Assembly (NCBI RefSeq): GCF_021869535.1
Contig: NW_026262593.1
Coordinates: 54,735,318-54,799,317, forward strand
From: Mytilus californianus
Taxonomy: Eukaryota; Mollusca; Bivalvia; Mytilida; Mytilidae
DNA: 64,000 bases
Reading direction: 5' to 3'
Shown: one piece after another, positions 24,780 to 37,614 of the stretch
Numbering within the stretch: position 1 is the stretch's first letter
Layout of the letters: each line of letters begins with the position of its first letter
Position numbers and translations under genes: made by a program
The notes under the pieces: generated by a model
Database searches by the model: none
What the model was told of the DNA's origin: nothing
The model's input: only the letters and a program-made list of their open reading frames with translations

Positions 24780-25055
24780 TGAACTCCGTGGAAAATTCAA
24801 AACGGAAAGTCCCTAATCAAATGGCAAGTGTAGTAAAATATAATTGTCAATATAATGGAAATTTATGCAACTGTCATACAAGCGAGAGGTTTAGCTAGCT
24901 ATAAAACCAGGTTTAATCCTCTATTTTCTACATAAGAAAATGTCTGTACCAAGTCAGGAATATGACATTTGTTCTCCATGCGTTTGATGTGTTTGACCTT
25001 TTGATTTTGCCGTTTGTTGAGGCACTTTCCGTTTTTTTTTTTTTTTTACTTTTTT
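24780..25055. repeat. R2 insertion specific to copy A
   Basis: Begins with a reversed R2 tail (CGGAAAGTCCC) and continues as a forward R2 body (GCTAGCTATAAAACCAGG at about 24,893), ending in a T-run. Copy B at about 40,230-40,330 has unrelated sequence in its place. Confidence 0.65.
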
Positions 25056-25759
25056 CGAAGATTTTTAAACAAATATTAGTAGATAAGACAGAATGCAACT
25101 AAATCATCAATAATCATCTATCACTCAACAAATCATGTTTCAGGGATAAAAATTGCAGACAATTATTAAGTATATAATTTCTATCAATGATTTTCTATAA
25201 AATGGAAAACGATATGTCATGGAAAGTAGTACTACACTACAGATTGATTAATGATGTTATTATTTCAAAGTCCTTGACATATTCTAATTTAAGAAACGCT
25301 CCAGTTCGTACCAGGAAAATAGCCTTAAGAAACATTGGACACACTGTTAACAATGTACAAAATAAAAATTTGTTTTGTTAAATATTTTGTACAAAGGTTT
25401 TGGGTTTCTTGAAGCATTGATTATAGACAAATATTGGAGCCAACTTTAATATTTCTTCATCAGAAGGTATTTATCGAAAATAAAGATAAATGTTTGTTAT
25501 GTTTTAGCTGCATCATCACCGATCAGCAAAGTATGAATAGTAATCCGATTTTAAACTCTCAATACAACATTTGAGAAGCACATGTACAGCATGACAAATT
25601 GTGTTCTTGAGGTTGGGTTGAATTGGTGATTACAAAAACTCTATCAAAAGACATCAAATAGTATAAAGAATAGTGAGAATTTTTAAAGTATTTAGATTTT
25701 TTTGAAATTTATAATACCATCAAATTTATTTGTGAGACGCGTATATTGTTGTATATAGT

Positions 25760-25880
25760 GTATATTTTCTCATTGTTGAAGGTTGTACGGTGTCCTATAA
25801 TTGCTTACATCCTCTTCATTTGAACTTTGGTAGATATTTGTCTCATTGCCAATCATACCACATCTCCTTATTTTTATATT
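25760..25880 (+). repeat. R3 repeat, partial, shared by both copies
   Basis: Carries CATTGTTGAAGGTTGTACGG and GTCTCATTGCCAATCATACC. The counterpart is at 41,040-41,150. The reverse-oriented partner at 26,072-26,165 is also shared (41,350-41,420), giving a small inverted pair. Confidence 0.65.
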
Positions 25881-27059
25881 TCGTTACGTCCATATTTGCT
25901 GAATTGACTGTTTCAGTATATGATGCATCCATGGACATATTTTCAAAAGCGTTTTGATTGTCTTTATATGTTCTAAACAAAAGATTAAAAGCTACCACCA
26001 AATTTTTATTTGTGGGTACCAACTATGAAAGTACCAGAAGTTTTTATTTAATTCTGCAACAGCGAATTATAATAAAAAAGTAAGAAGATATGGTTTGATT
26101 GCCAATAAGGTATGTCTCCCCTAGAGACCAAATGAAGTAGAGTGTTAGGAACTATAGATCACGTTTAAGGCAACATTACACTTTTACACTGAGAGCAGTT
26201 ATCGTAGGCGAGACACAGGGTTCCGCGGGACCCCTTACACATTGTATATAATACTTTTCGAAATTTGCTCTTCTTACATAATAATCGAATATAACAAAAA
26301 CTGAAGTTACAACCATGGAATGCATACAATTAAATGGCCAAATCAATATTTAAGTTGAAAAAAATTAAAATGAAATCTTACACAGTCTAGATAGGACAGT
26401 GTACAATTCCATAATGTAACATTTTTGTAAATAAAACCAGTTATCTAACGCTTGTAGACAAACACATTTACAAAAAAAAATTAAACTGTTTTATGAATAA
26501 AAATACGGTTTGATTTTAAATAACCGAACGAGGCTTACCTTTGCGAATGCTGTAATTGAATAACATTACAAAAAGTACAAACTGTTTCAAATTTCAATTG
26601 AATTTTCTTTTGTACGTTAGATTACAAAGGCGAACACAGTATTATTTTTAAATCTTTAAATACAGACATTTAAATTGATGAATTACATGGACAATTTTTG
26701 CATATTTCTAACTGTTATTGTTCAAACGACTTGATTAATAAATTAACTTCGACATAAATAAATGTCAAGGAAATTTGTACTTTACCAGGTGAACTGAAAT
26801 AAAATGAAATGTCTTACTAAATCATTAAATCACATCTATGTCTTCACACTTGTAATCACTTGAAATAAACATTTAAATGATACAAAATAAAGATAAAGTT
26901 TGGTAAATGTGTTTAAAAAAAAAACTCAATACTTAGGTGATAAGCAAGGACTACGGTGAATTTCCCGTTACCTTCTTTGATGTATTTTAGTTACAAATTG
27001 TTTACAAAAGGAACATTTGAAAGTATATAATTCTAACGGTAATTTTCATAAATTAAGAT

Positions 27060-27279
27060 CAGAAAAGACATAAATCTGTCCATGCTGACTCCTTAGATTG
27101 TAAACCACAGTTATTAAACTATCTCAGAGCAAATTTTGTTGATTCATTGAAAAGGAATGAATACTCGGTGGATGTACAAGAAACAATGATTCACAGACGG
27201 AACACTCAATTTGATCCTGCAGTGTTCGTTGTAGAAAATGTTGACCTTGTAAACTCAGACGATATCAAACTTCGTTAAA
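27060..27279 (+). CDS. Small conserved reading frame, possible terminal exon (copy A)
   Basis: An open frame of about 73 codons ends in TAA, with text such as SVHADSLDCKPQLLNYLRAN, NEYSVDVQETMIHRRN and AVFVVENVDLVNS. It has no early ATG, so if real it is a 3' exon. Support comes from copy B (42,315-42,515), where the same frame stays open to the same stop despite many substitutions and a 12-bp deletion that keeps the frame. I do not recognise the family; it could be a transposon ORF remnant. No partner exon was identified. Confidence 0.4.
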
Positions 27280-27974
27280 TATAAAATTTGTTGAATGACT
27301 GTCAATGCGTAAACTGACAACCAAAGTCCAAATGACGTGACTGTAAGCAACGTTATGTCAACAAAGAGAATCATGTTTGGACAATACATGGTCAACATCA
27401 TTACTTTAAAATTTGCATAGTAGCTAATAAATTCAAATGTTCAATGACGATCTATGTTATAGCTACCAACTAGACACATAACACATAAATGTTTAAATAG
27501 TTTACAACTCGTTTGTATCTTTCACACCAAGAGCCTTAAACATATTCATGTGAAAATCAGCAGTATTGCTAAACAGAATATTGTCAATTTCTTATTTACC
27601 CTGTGTTTAACAACGCCGCCCCACATGCTCTTACAATTTTCCTGAGAAAAATACGCAATTTTCATTGACGTAGACCACACGTTAAAATGTTTACAAGAAA
27701 AGCTTAGAATACGTACATAGATTAAATGTATTTGTTAATTTTGTATAATATACCAATCAACAACAGGCAATATAAAAGATCAAATTTGTTCGAACAAAGA
27801 TTAGCATTAAAGTCACCGATATGATAAACCTTTAAAACTAAATAATGAAATGCGAACAAACGGTTAAACCAACGAAATAAAAGTAGTAAGGCAGACAGAA
27901 ACCAAGGACATTTACTGAATTGCTTTTACTGCTTCGGAACATGTACAAAAATGTTGTGGCAGAATTGAACGTGT

Positions 27975-28709
27975 TATAACATATAATACGTTGTTCGGAT
28001 GTGCCTTTTTTATATGCTGATTTAGGTTGTTTTACGTATTCGCTTTATTCTGTAGTTAGTCACCACTTCGGTGTTATCATGTATATATATTATATAGTCA
28101 TTTTTATAAATTTACTGTTTGCAAAAGTATGACTTATTCTAAATACTAAGGAATTTCTTATCCCAGGCATATAACCTTAGCCGTATTTGGCACAACTTTT
28201 TGGAACTTTTGGTCCTCAATGCTCTTCAACTTTGTACTTGTTTTGGCTTTCGAACTTTTTTGATCTGAGCGTCACTGATGGGTCTTATGTAGACGAAACG
28301 CGCGTCTGGCGTATTAAATTATAAGCCTGGTACCTTTTGATAGCTATTATTTGTGTGTGTCGCTGTCCTGTATGTTCTCCCATTTATTTGTATTGTAGTC
28401 CTGTCATGTAATCTTGTCATTTTAATGTTATATTTAACATTTCCATAAAAGCGGGAGGTTTGGCTAGCTACAAAACCAGGTTCAACCCACCATTTTTTCT
28501 TAAAATGTCCTGTACCAAGTCAGGAAAATGGCCATTGTTGTATTATAGTTCGTTTCTGTGTGTGTTGCATTTTAGTGTTGTGTTGCTGTTGTGTCGTTGT
28601 TCTCCTCTTATTTTTGATGTGTTTCCCTTAGTTTTAATTTGTAACCCGAATTTTTTTTTTTCTCAATCGATTTATGAATTTCGAATAGCGGGATACTACT
28701 GTTGCCTTT
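27975..28709 (+). mobile_element. Composite repeat insertion specific to copy A (R1 plus R2)
   Basis: Copy B reads GAACGTGT then TTAAGCCGTG at 43,115-43,130 without this 735 bp. The insert holds a long-form R1 (28,105-28,345) followed by R2 (28,432-28,640), so two families appear joined or successively inserted. Confidence 0.65.
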
Positions 28710-29474
28710 ATTGAGTCGTGTTTCAGACCAACTGTGAAACTGTCTCTTTAAGGGGCCGTAGTTAATCAGATGAATTCCAAGTGGTTAAGGAAAAGTTATT
28801 CCGTTGACAACTTTCAAGAGGATGTCATCAGTTTGATCACCGTTATGAAATGTTTGTATCACAGAATATAACGAATATGTTCAAAATATCGTAGTCATTT
28901 TCCCGTCTGAATATGACTCGTGGAGTTTTCTGCTCTTTGGGCAGTTTGTTGTCTCTTTGACACATTCACCATTTCCATTCTCAATTTTATCACTATGATC
29001 AACGTTACCGGTGACGCATGTGGAGCAGGATATGATAACCTTCATTGAACACCTGATATCATTCCTGGATTTTCTCAAATTTTACTCTCTTTTTTGGTTA
29101 TCGTTGTAGAAATCGATAACAATCGTTATGCCTAACTACCCATTAAGTGATTATTTCTCAAAATTACCAATATTATCATAATATTTTATGGAAACTACAA
29201 AAAATTTCATGAAAAATCGAATTAATTCCGGAACATACAATTAAGACTATGAACCACGATGGTTTCTGCTGAAGTACGTTGTTTAATATGTTGAAGTGTA
29301 ATAGTGTCTACTAGCTGAAATGCGATGATCTGAAGTCAGAACAACTTTTAATTTGGTAGTGGATGAACGGAATTTCATTTCTGATCAATACAAACAAAAG
29401 ACTTATCACAAATTTATTACAAAGATCATATTGCACAAATAAAATAATAGTTTTACTTACAATTCTAGTAAGTT

Positions 29475-29760
29475 TGTTTGTGCCTGTCCCAAGTCAGGAG
29501 CCTGTAATTCAGTGGTTGTCGTTTGTTACTGTGTAACATATTTGTTTTTCGTTCATTGTTTTGTACATTAATTTGGCCGTTAGTTTTCTCCTATGAATTG
29601 TTTTACATTTGTGATTTCAGGGCCTTTTATAAATGACTATGCGGTATGGGCTTTTCTTATTGTTGAAGGCCGTACGGTGACCAATAGTTGTTAATTTCTG
29701 TGTCATTTGGTCTCTTGTGGAGAGTTGTCTCATCTGCAATCACACCACATCTTCTTTTTT
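29475..29760 (+). repeat. R3 repeat, near full length, copy A only
   Basis: Runs from TGTGCCTGTCCCAAGTCAGG through GAAGGCCGTACGGTGACC to CACACCACATCTTC. It is the longest R3 in the window along with 7,195-7,545. Copy B has about 80 bp of different sequence at this position (44,125-44,215). Confidence 0.75.
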
Positions 29761-29996
29761 ATATTATGCTTAAATTTAGTAAACTCGTCCTACTTACAAC
29801 CACTTGAGCGATTCTGATCAGTAGTGCATAGGAGATGTAAGACAAAAATATCTGTTGAACAAAATGACAGAAAAGATGCTTGCCTCTACATGGAGTGTTT
29901 AAATACAAAAATTATAGCAGTCGGCAGTCGGTTTATTGAATAAGTGTTAACTTGTGAATTTTTGAAAATGAAATAGTTATACCTTAATAAGAAATA

Positions 29997-30155
29997 ACAG
30001 TACTGCAGTCAAAGAGTTGCCGCCGGCAATTGGCGATTTGATGGTTGTAAATGCAGCTACACTGGCGACACGTGGCGGAGAGAGTAAAACTAATACTAAT
30101 AGTTTGTACAGTCAAATCAAAATTGACGGCGGCAACTTGTCATCTACAGTACTGT
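29997..30155. mobile_element. MITE with about 45-bp terminal inverted repeats (copy A)
   Basis: The ends read ACAGTACTG and CAGTACTGT, each next to TA, giving a TA target duplication. The inverted arms share AGTTGCCGCCG, CAATT and GATTTGA. It is 159 bp long with no coding capacity. The same element sits at the same place in copy B (47,993-48,148), so it predates the segmental duplication. TA insertion is typical of Tc1/mariner-related MITEs. Confidence 0.8.
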
Positions 30156-30274
30156 TATACCGTTTCTAATTCATTATACAAAAGAAAAAATATGTAAAAA
30201 CTTGCAAAAATGGATACATTTGAAACTTCATGAATGATTTTGGCACATATATGTCATGGCTAAAAGAGACATCA

Positions 30275-31870
30275 TACACATGAGAACTTAAAAACTGAAG
30301 ATTATCACGTTACATTCACGATTCAATTTGGAAAAATCACACCAAAACGGCGTTTTTGAGGTAGGTGTTGTTTTATATTTTATGATAACATTGTAGTGTT
30401 CAAACATTTGATGACCAATGCATTTAAACTGGCGGGTAATAATGGTTAAGTTACTCTGATCACATAATCATCATCTTGTATTGTGACGCATAATATACCT
30501 GCCATATTAGTCTTATATGACTTATGGTAAGTCTTGGTAGCTGGAATAATCAAAAACTGTCTACATTGATTTTTTGCCATGATCAGGTAATAATTAAAAA
30601 CTATTGCAATGCATTCAGATGATAAGAAATAAAATAAAATCAGGTCATTGGCCTTAATTTCACGCTTCATTTATACGACTTCTAAATGTTATTAGGATGA
30701 AGTCTATGCTTCTATACACATGAAACATTATATATCAACCATTCCTTTTAATCATGTTTTTGGCAAATATAACTGTCTTGTTGGCCTGTTGAAAAGAGGA
30801 TTTCTGTGAGAAATTGAGTTTACCGAAAAACGCAAAATTTGAATGAAATAAGTTAAGACTTTAAAAGGTGTTTTCATTCCTAGCATAAATTCATCAATGA
30901 TATCAACCCAATAATAGAAAGCTATATATAGACGCGCATAAGTAATTAGTATAAAATAACACTTTCTGATTTTTAGTGAACTGTAAATGAAATATTGAAG
31001 ATAAGAAAGAATTGACTATTGTTGGATATGGTAGGTATTATAATTACTGATGTAAAAAATGAATATCTTGTTTTATTACCTATTATTATGATTTAATTCA
31101 TATAACATTGTCCTTGGCATTCTTCGGACGTTTTGCATGTGTATAAGTCGTACTTGTTTATTTTTCACTTACATATACTGGTCATGTGTTAAGATCAAAA
31201 AATGGTTCACCAGCTGTAGCTATCAAATAATGGACGGACAAGACGGATTTTTACTGCCACCTCTTGTATGAAGTATGTATTGTTTTAACTTTTCAAATCT
31301 GATTTCATAAATTTACATCCTTTGAAATGATAACAGAAAAATGTGAAATAAAAGAGTACGCTTATTTTTGTTTGTTGTTTTATCACTCATGTTTATGTAC
31401 CATGGACTTAATGTAAACACTTGTTTTGTTTTGGCTAAAGGCTGACTTTTTTTTAAATCTTACCTATGGTTAGTTTCGTGTACATATTCCGTAAAGCAGA
31501 AGAGCTCTGAAAACAGTCTGCTGTTAGTATTGATCGGCAATAGTGAACAATCCCCGAGAAAGAGAAAAAACATAAAAAACAAAACAGAGAGCAAAACAAA
31601 TACAACAAGAACACTTTTAATTTGGTAGAAATGTATTCCGTAAAATTGCAAACTTCAAAAGCAATATTTTCATTATCGTCTAGAATCAAATACTGACTAG
31701 TATTGCGTCAAATGTATTTAACTAATGAGAAACAATTTGAAAACTGTCCGTATATCGTTTTTGTAGTTTTTTACGATTACGATAACTAATAATATTCCAA
31801 TTTTATTTAGAAAAAACGAAAATGAAATACAAAAAAAACGATTTGAACAAGAGTATCTTTCATTTTAATT
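30275..31870. other. Non-coding stretch between copy A and TRIM fragment 4
   Basis: AT-rich. I see no protein-like frame and no match elsewhere in the window. Confidence 0.45.
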
Positions 31871-32031
31871 CAAAGTCACCTAATCGTTGTCAAAGACTTG
31901 TTATTTACAAAGGTGTTTCACTTGGTGATTAGGAAAACACTTTTATGAGAACAATATATCATAAAGAAAGCAAGTGTTCACCGATAATCTGCTACAAATT
32001 TAATTTGTTCTGCGATGTGAACAAACCTAAT

Positions 32032-32222
32032 TCAGTTTGTAACTTTGTAAAGAAAGCATTTTTCATATAAATTACACCCAAGAATGATGTTGGTTTTACA
32101 GTTGTAATGTATGGCTTTAGGTTTGTGCAGTCCATCTTCTTTTTTCAAGAGAACTCTTGATTTCTTCCAATCTGTTCTCACTTTATTGCATTCCCTGCAA
32201 GCTACAAAAATATTTCCATCGT
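32032..32222 (-). pseudogene. TRIM-like C-terminal fragment (copy 4)
   Basis: Reads leftwards DGNIFVACRE, SRVLLKKEDGLHKP, AIHYNCKTNIILGCN, CFLYKVTN, then TGA. This is the last 60 or so codons of the TRIM-like family. The 3' flank (31,900-31,990) also matches that of copy 3 (TTATTTACARAGGTRTTTCA), so the duplication included flanking DNA. Homology ends abruptly at 32,222. Confidence 0.8.
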
Positions 32223-32224
32223 TA

Positions 32225-34455
32225 GTTATATCAGTTGCTAGGGGACTATGTATTGCTATGCAATACTCTCACAATGCTTGTTTAACTAATTGTATGTTTG
32301 TTTTTATGGTTATTCCTTAATTGTATGTCGGTTAAAAGATCAGTAGAGTTTATGTTGAGTTGTTGTTGAGTTGTAAACCATGCCGACTCTAATAAAACTT
32401 ATCTATTATTATATTCATTATAATGTCTTTTGGTCTCTGATGGATATACTATTAATTATCAAATATCCTTTTTCATACTTAATCCTTCAAATTTGTTCGT
32501 CTAATATTCATCTAATTTATAACTCAACATTCAAAATCAAAAGGTTTTGCATAAAATATTACGAACTCAAAGGTGATTTCATCTTAAACGGGAAGGAGGT
32601 ACAGCACCAAATTTAAAAAAAAAATCTTACCCTATGCAGATAATAAATTTCCAGATACACAAATCACAAGCAATGGTAACGCATAAAGTTTTAGGTAATA
32701 AATTAGATGCAGCCTTAGCATCCTGAATATTCTTTCTTTGACAGTTCGTGCGGCACTCTAAACTTTTCTTTTCATTCTTGTTTTTGCACTCAAGATTACG
32801 TGTCCTCCGCAGCTAAAGTCGGAAATCTTTATAAGAAATAAGTACTTTATAATAAGGGACAAACATTGGAGGGAAAGGAAAAAGTGGGAGAGGGATGAAG
32901 AAAGTTGTTAAGATGGGAAAAGTTTTGAAATCTTAAATAAGTTGAAAGTAAATAATTTGATGCAGATGATTTTGAACAAATTTTGATTACGTCAGATAAT
33001 AATTTTACCCTGAAAACATTTTCCAAGCATCCCCACCCCACATAAAAAAAGGGTTACAGTTTATTCTTGTATTGTTTCTATTTAATCATCTTGCAATCCC
33101 TTCATTCATTCATTTTATTTTATCAGCCTTAACAATGGATATATTTGAAAGCCACAAATATTCTAATTGTTATGCGGAGTCTTCCATACATGCACTTATT
33201 GAGAGTGCTTTATACAAAAACGTGTGTGTATGTGCGTGTTTTCATGGAGAGAGAAGATCTTGAAGGTAAGGAAAATGTCTTCTGAAAAGTCTTTGAATTT
33301 TTGTTAATGATAACATGACAAAACATTTTAAAATGGTGTAATTTCAGGAAGATAATTATCATTGTTTACAAAATTGTATGGATAAAGCAAAAGTGACAAA
33401 TTGTATATATTGTTTAATTTTTTTAGCTCTGTACGACCGGTTATACTATGATGATAATTTGTGTTAAAGTTTTTTGTAACAAATTGGGAGAAAGACTTTT
33501 TTTGTGTAGTTGACGCAAAATCCTCCGAAACTGATGCGGACTGGAATTCAAAACCAAACGCTCGACTATATCAACCAACAGAACGACTTGAAATAGGCAT
33601 GTTTAAGATTAAAATAGGTGTCATAAATAAGTTTAAACACAAGTCTGTACAAAAGACAGTTGATTTAGCAACGTTTGAATCATAATAATATTAACATCTC
33701 GTGAAAAATCACAAGCATGGTATCAGGACCCATAAGCACAATGTCAGGACCCACCAGCACAGATTCAGGACATGAATAGTCTATAAAAATGTGCAATTTT
33801 AAGAGAGCGCTACAGTTTTTTACAAAATTATTATGCCAAGCAGTTCTGAGTATAGTAAACGGATTCAAGAAGCACTTTTGTTTGTTTTTTTTCTGTTCCT
33901 GATGTTTTGAAAATGAGCACTTTTGTGTTTATCATACTACAGCAATGTAGACGGGTAATGTTTTGGTTGCGTTTGAACCAATAAGAAACAAATTTGAAAC
34001 ATCTTACCTATTTATTTTCATCTGTTATTCAATAAATCGTCGTGTTTGTTTACATTTTTGAACGATCACCAGCACCGATCAGGACCAAATCACCAGCACA
34101 GAACATTTTCTCGCAGGACAACCTTATCCACCGTGTAATTGGAATAACAAAAATATGAGAACAATTACTTTATATTTGAATTATAGACCTGAGAAATTAC
34201 GTTAAATATCTTTTTAAAACTTTTTTTGATTGCACATGTATTTATTATGATTGAGTTTAATAGTAGTGCATCAAAGTCTTTGAAGTCTGACTGATTTGTA
34301 AATATTGTTTCAAAATATGTTGTTATAGTATGTATTATCAGGTTGCCCTATAAAATAAATATGTAGATATTATCTGAAAACAATTCTCTTGTCAAAAAAA
34401 ACTTTACGTTATCCAATGGCCATGCAAATGAGACCATGGACATATGAACCGTGTC
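32225..34455. other. Non-coding stretch with short CAGGACC repeats
   Basis: Short repeats of TCAGGACCCAYMAGCACA type occur at 33,724-33,772 and 34,066-34,105. A 74-codon open frame at 33,461-33,685 (non-ATG start) is not recognisable and I do not call it. The rest shows nothing. Confidence 0.4.
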
Positions 34456-36944
34456 AAACAGAGTAATCAAAGTTTCAATATATCCTTTCTATGCTCCAAA
34501 TATAGTTGACCGATTTCTTACAGTATCAAAGAAACTAAAATTATTTGGGAAACATTCACCTTTGAATCAAAGAATTGTGATCAAGGTCTGATGAGTCCTA
34601 TACTTGAAAAGTATACACGAGAAGCATTTTTTACACCAATACAGTTTTAATTTTATTACATGAGAAACCAAGCTAACCACAAAAAATAAACGTTGCCAAC
34701 AGAACCATTAAAATGAGACCAAGGTCAGGGTACCCCTACAAGATAGACATGTAAAATTTACATCATTTAATACACAAGATAAGGCTGACCTGTTTATTAA
34801 AATATCCGAACAACGGAATTGGATCAATAGTTTACTTTAAACAATAAACCTTTATTACTATTAAGGTCAGTTGAATACTGCCAAAAAACCTCTTAGTTAG
34901 TTTGATTTATTTTCAAACATTATTCGAGACAGACATTAAACATTTGTCATTAATTCGGTGGTTTTTTGGGGGGCCTTTTCTACCTTATTACGCGTTATTT
35001 GTTTTGTTCATTGTTGAAGGCCGTACGGTGACTGATAGTTTTTATCATCTATGTCATCTGGTCTCTGGAAGAGAGTTGTTTCATTGGCAACCAAACCACA
35101 TCTTCTTATATCTATATTGATATGCTGTTTTAGGATAAGGGCTGATTTGTACGTTCTAACCTCTGTTTTTGGTACTCAGTTAGGGATAATTGGTATCATG
35201 AAATCATTAAGATATTTTCGCGGGTTGTACAACCATTAAAACTTCAAAATAGACGAAAAAGGGAAATGTTACTTTATACTTCTTATTTGTGCGCTTTCGC
35301 GTATTACAGTATTTCCATTTCGTTTCTTTAGATTGGTCTATAGTTTATGATAGACATCAATGAAACCAAACGAAAGCCCAATGTAGCGTCCCTGCAGGAA
35401 ATATATTGTTATATTTTTAAGAGTAATGAAGACAATTAATTAACAAATAACTGATATAATTACGATTAAACTGTTTACTTTGACGGCTTATTTTATCTGT
35501 GTACAAATATTTCATGTCGCATTAAAAACAGAGATTTCAAATTAAACGATAAATACAAATCCGATTATAAGTTGATCTATTGATAACCAAGCTATAATTG
35601 TGTGAACACTTAAGATACGAGACAGGTGGGTAAAGAGGGGGACTCAAGCTATGAATAAATCACACTCCGTCAATATTTCATAATCGTGATGAGGAAACAA
35701 TCGGTAAATTAACAGATCAGACGAAAATTATTGTATCGTAGATCAAAGGTTTATAAACACCTGTCTGTAGATGCTCAGCCTCTATTAGTTTATACAAGAG
35801 GCAGAAAAAAAACAAAGGGACATTCAAAACTCAAAAGGCGAGGAAAACTAACACCGCCATGACAAAAAAAGACGAAAAACGACGAAATGACGAACAAGTC
35901 AATGAAACACTACATAGAAAACTTAAGACTGAGCAACACGAACCTCACTCAAACCGATGGTGAACTCAGGTCCTTAGGAAGAAATGGTAGTTCCTGTGTG
36001 CATCCTGAGTTTTGTTTATGACAACTTAAAATCAAACAGATAAGATGCGAACAATCAATGGACACCAAGAGTTCTTTATACGCAATGATATCCAAGATTC
36101 TACATCAAGTAATAAAGAAGTAAACAAACATCTTATTTTAGATGCACAAATCCACAAGAAAAGAAAATTCACACATACACATACGTTTAAACAAGGCGAA
36201 GTACCAACGGTAAAGTTATGGTTATTTATAATAAAAAATGGTAAAGAAATAATGCGCGAATGCCAAACCTAGTATAGTGTTATGCAGCTATACCAATTAA
36301 TTATGCCTTTTTCCATTATAAGTGGACTGCTGAAGAAAGTGTGTGGGATATTTTTTGGACGGAAAGCGTTTAAGAATGGCACCAAACTGATTGATATATA
36401 AAAAATGGCAGAAATATAGTTGGCATTCGTTCTCAATATATTTTTTTAATGCAGTCAGTCAGTTTTGTAAATAAGCACATGGATTGAAAAACTCTGAACA
36501 GTACTTCCTCTTCATAGACCAGGTTTTCTTTAGTACCTCCGATATGCACGATATGAACATTCATTGTTGTACCAAGTTTTTCTACAAATATTTGTTCAGA
36601 CTGAATCAATAGCTCTTTGTAATGTGTTTGTATTGATTGGTTTTTCTTTCAGCTTCTTTATTACATGGTGTTTTCTGATAATCTTGAATTTTTCTAATGC
36701 AGACTAAGTATTGTTCCTTTTTTCAACAAGCTAATTAATAAATATGTCATGCTGAGCTAAGAAAACCAAGCAAGAAAACATTATCTAATTTGTAATATAT
36801 TTCATAGATTTTTAACAAATTCCTACCCATTCTATTTCAACGCACACGTTTAAAGAACAGAGTTGTTCCAAAAGAAGGAAAATGCTGCAATCTGTTCAAT
36901 AAAGATGTGAATCCATCTTATGATCACGCTTTTATATAAAAGAA

Positions 36945-37410
36945 TTTGATGTAGTATGATTGTCAATGATACAACTATCCAACAGAGCCTACATACAGCG
37001 GAATAAACAGTTCAAGCAGCTATAGGTCATTGAACGACCTTCAACAATGATTATATTGCTTTGTTGATCAAATAACCCCCGACTTATTCATTATCTGGTA
37101 TATAGGTTAAGATTTAACAAAACATGTTTACTCTCGCAGCATTTTTGCGCCTATTCACAGTCAAGAACTTTCTTAGTCGTGTGTGTGTGTGTTTTTTTTA
37201 TATATATGTTGGTTCAATTGTGAGGTCAGAGTTTGGTGTGACGATCATTTAGGTGAACTAGTATACATTATTGTTTAGGAGCCAGATGGAATCTGTCTCC
37301 GGGTGCGGGATATTCTCGCTGCGATTAAGACCCATTGTTGGACTTGGGCTGTTTTCTGCTTTTTGGTCGTGTTGTTGTATCTTTGACACCTCATTCTCTT
37401 ATTCAATCAT
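36945..37410. repeat. R3 (reverse) followed by R4 repeat
   Basis: 36,945-37,060 is a reversed R3 (GATGTAGTATGATTGTCAAT, GACCTTCAACAATGAT). 37,125-37,410 matches the R4 tail of the 46.8-kb element: TTTTTGCGCCTATTCACAGT, then GTTTAGGAGCCAG, CTCCGGGTGCGGGATATTCT and GGTCGTGTTGTTGTATCTTT. Confidence 0.65.
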
Positions 37411-37614
37411 TGGCCTTCAAATATATAGTTTTGCTAAAGCACTGTATTCATATACAGGGACATTCTAAATCGATAAAGATTATCAGATCTGACAAAAACA
37501 TAAAATTTCAATTCCCCAAAATACAAAAAAAAAAAATTTAAATAACGTATACTGATGGGCCAAATCAACGAACATGTAAGTATCTGCTCAAATAATGAGA
37601 TAAAAGGAAGCAAT

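Larger units (their letters stand above)
20843..30275. repeat. Segmental duplication, copy A
   Basis: Collinear with 34,455-48,275 in the same orientation. Shared anchors run in order from the TCAATATATCCTTTCTATGC block at the left end, through GCGTCCCTGCAGGA (21,837) and the cysteine-rich exon (23.6 kb), to TTCCGCGGGACCCCTTACAC (26.2 kb), the small plus-strand frame (27.1 kb) and the MITE at 30.0 kb. Differences are mostly single bases plus large indels caused by repeats. Homology stops near both limits, where unrelated sequence begins. Confidence 0.9.

Noticed and set aside
28881-29078. Minus-strand 65-codon frame with several cysteines that might be a first exon of the cysteine-rich gene
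   Set aside because: The region is a dispersed repeat (an R4 piece joined to a GCTCCACATGTGGCACCCG-type unit). The copy B counterpart (43,300-43,400) does not keep the frame.
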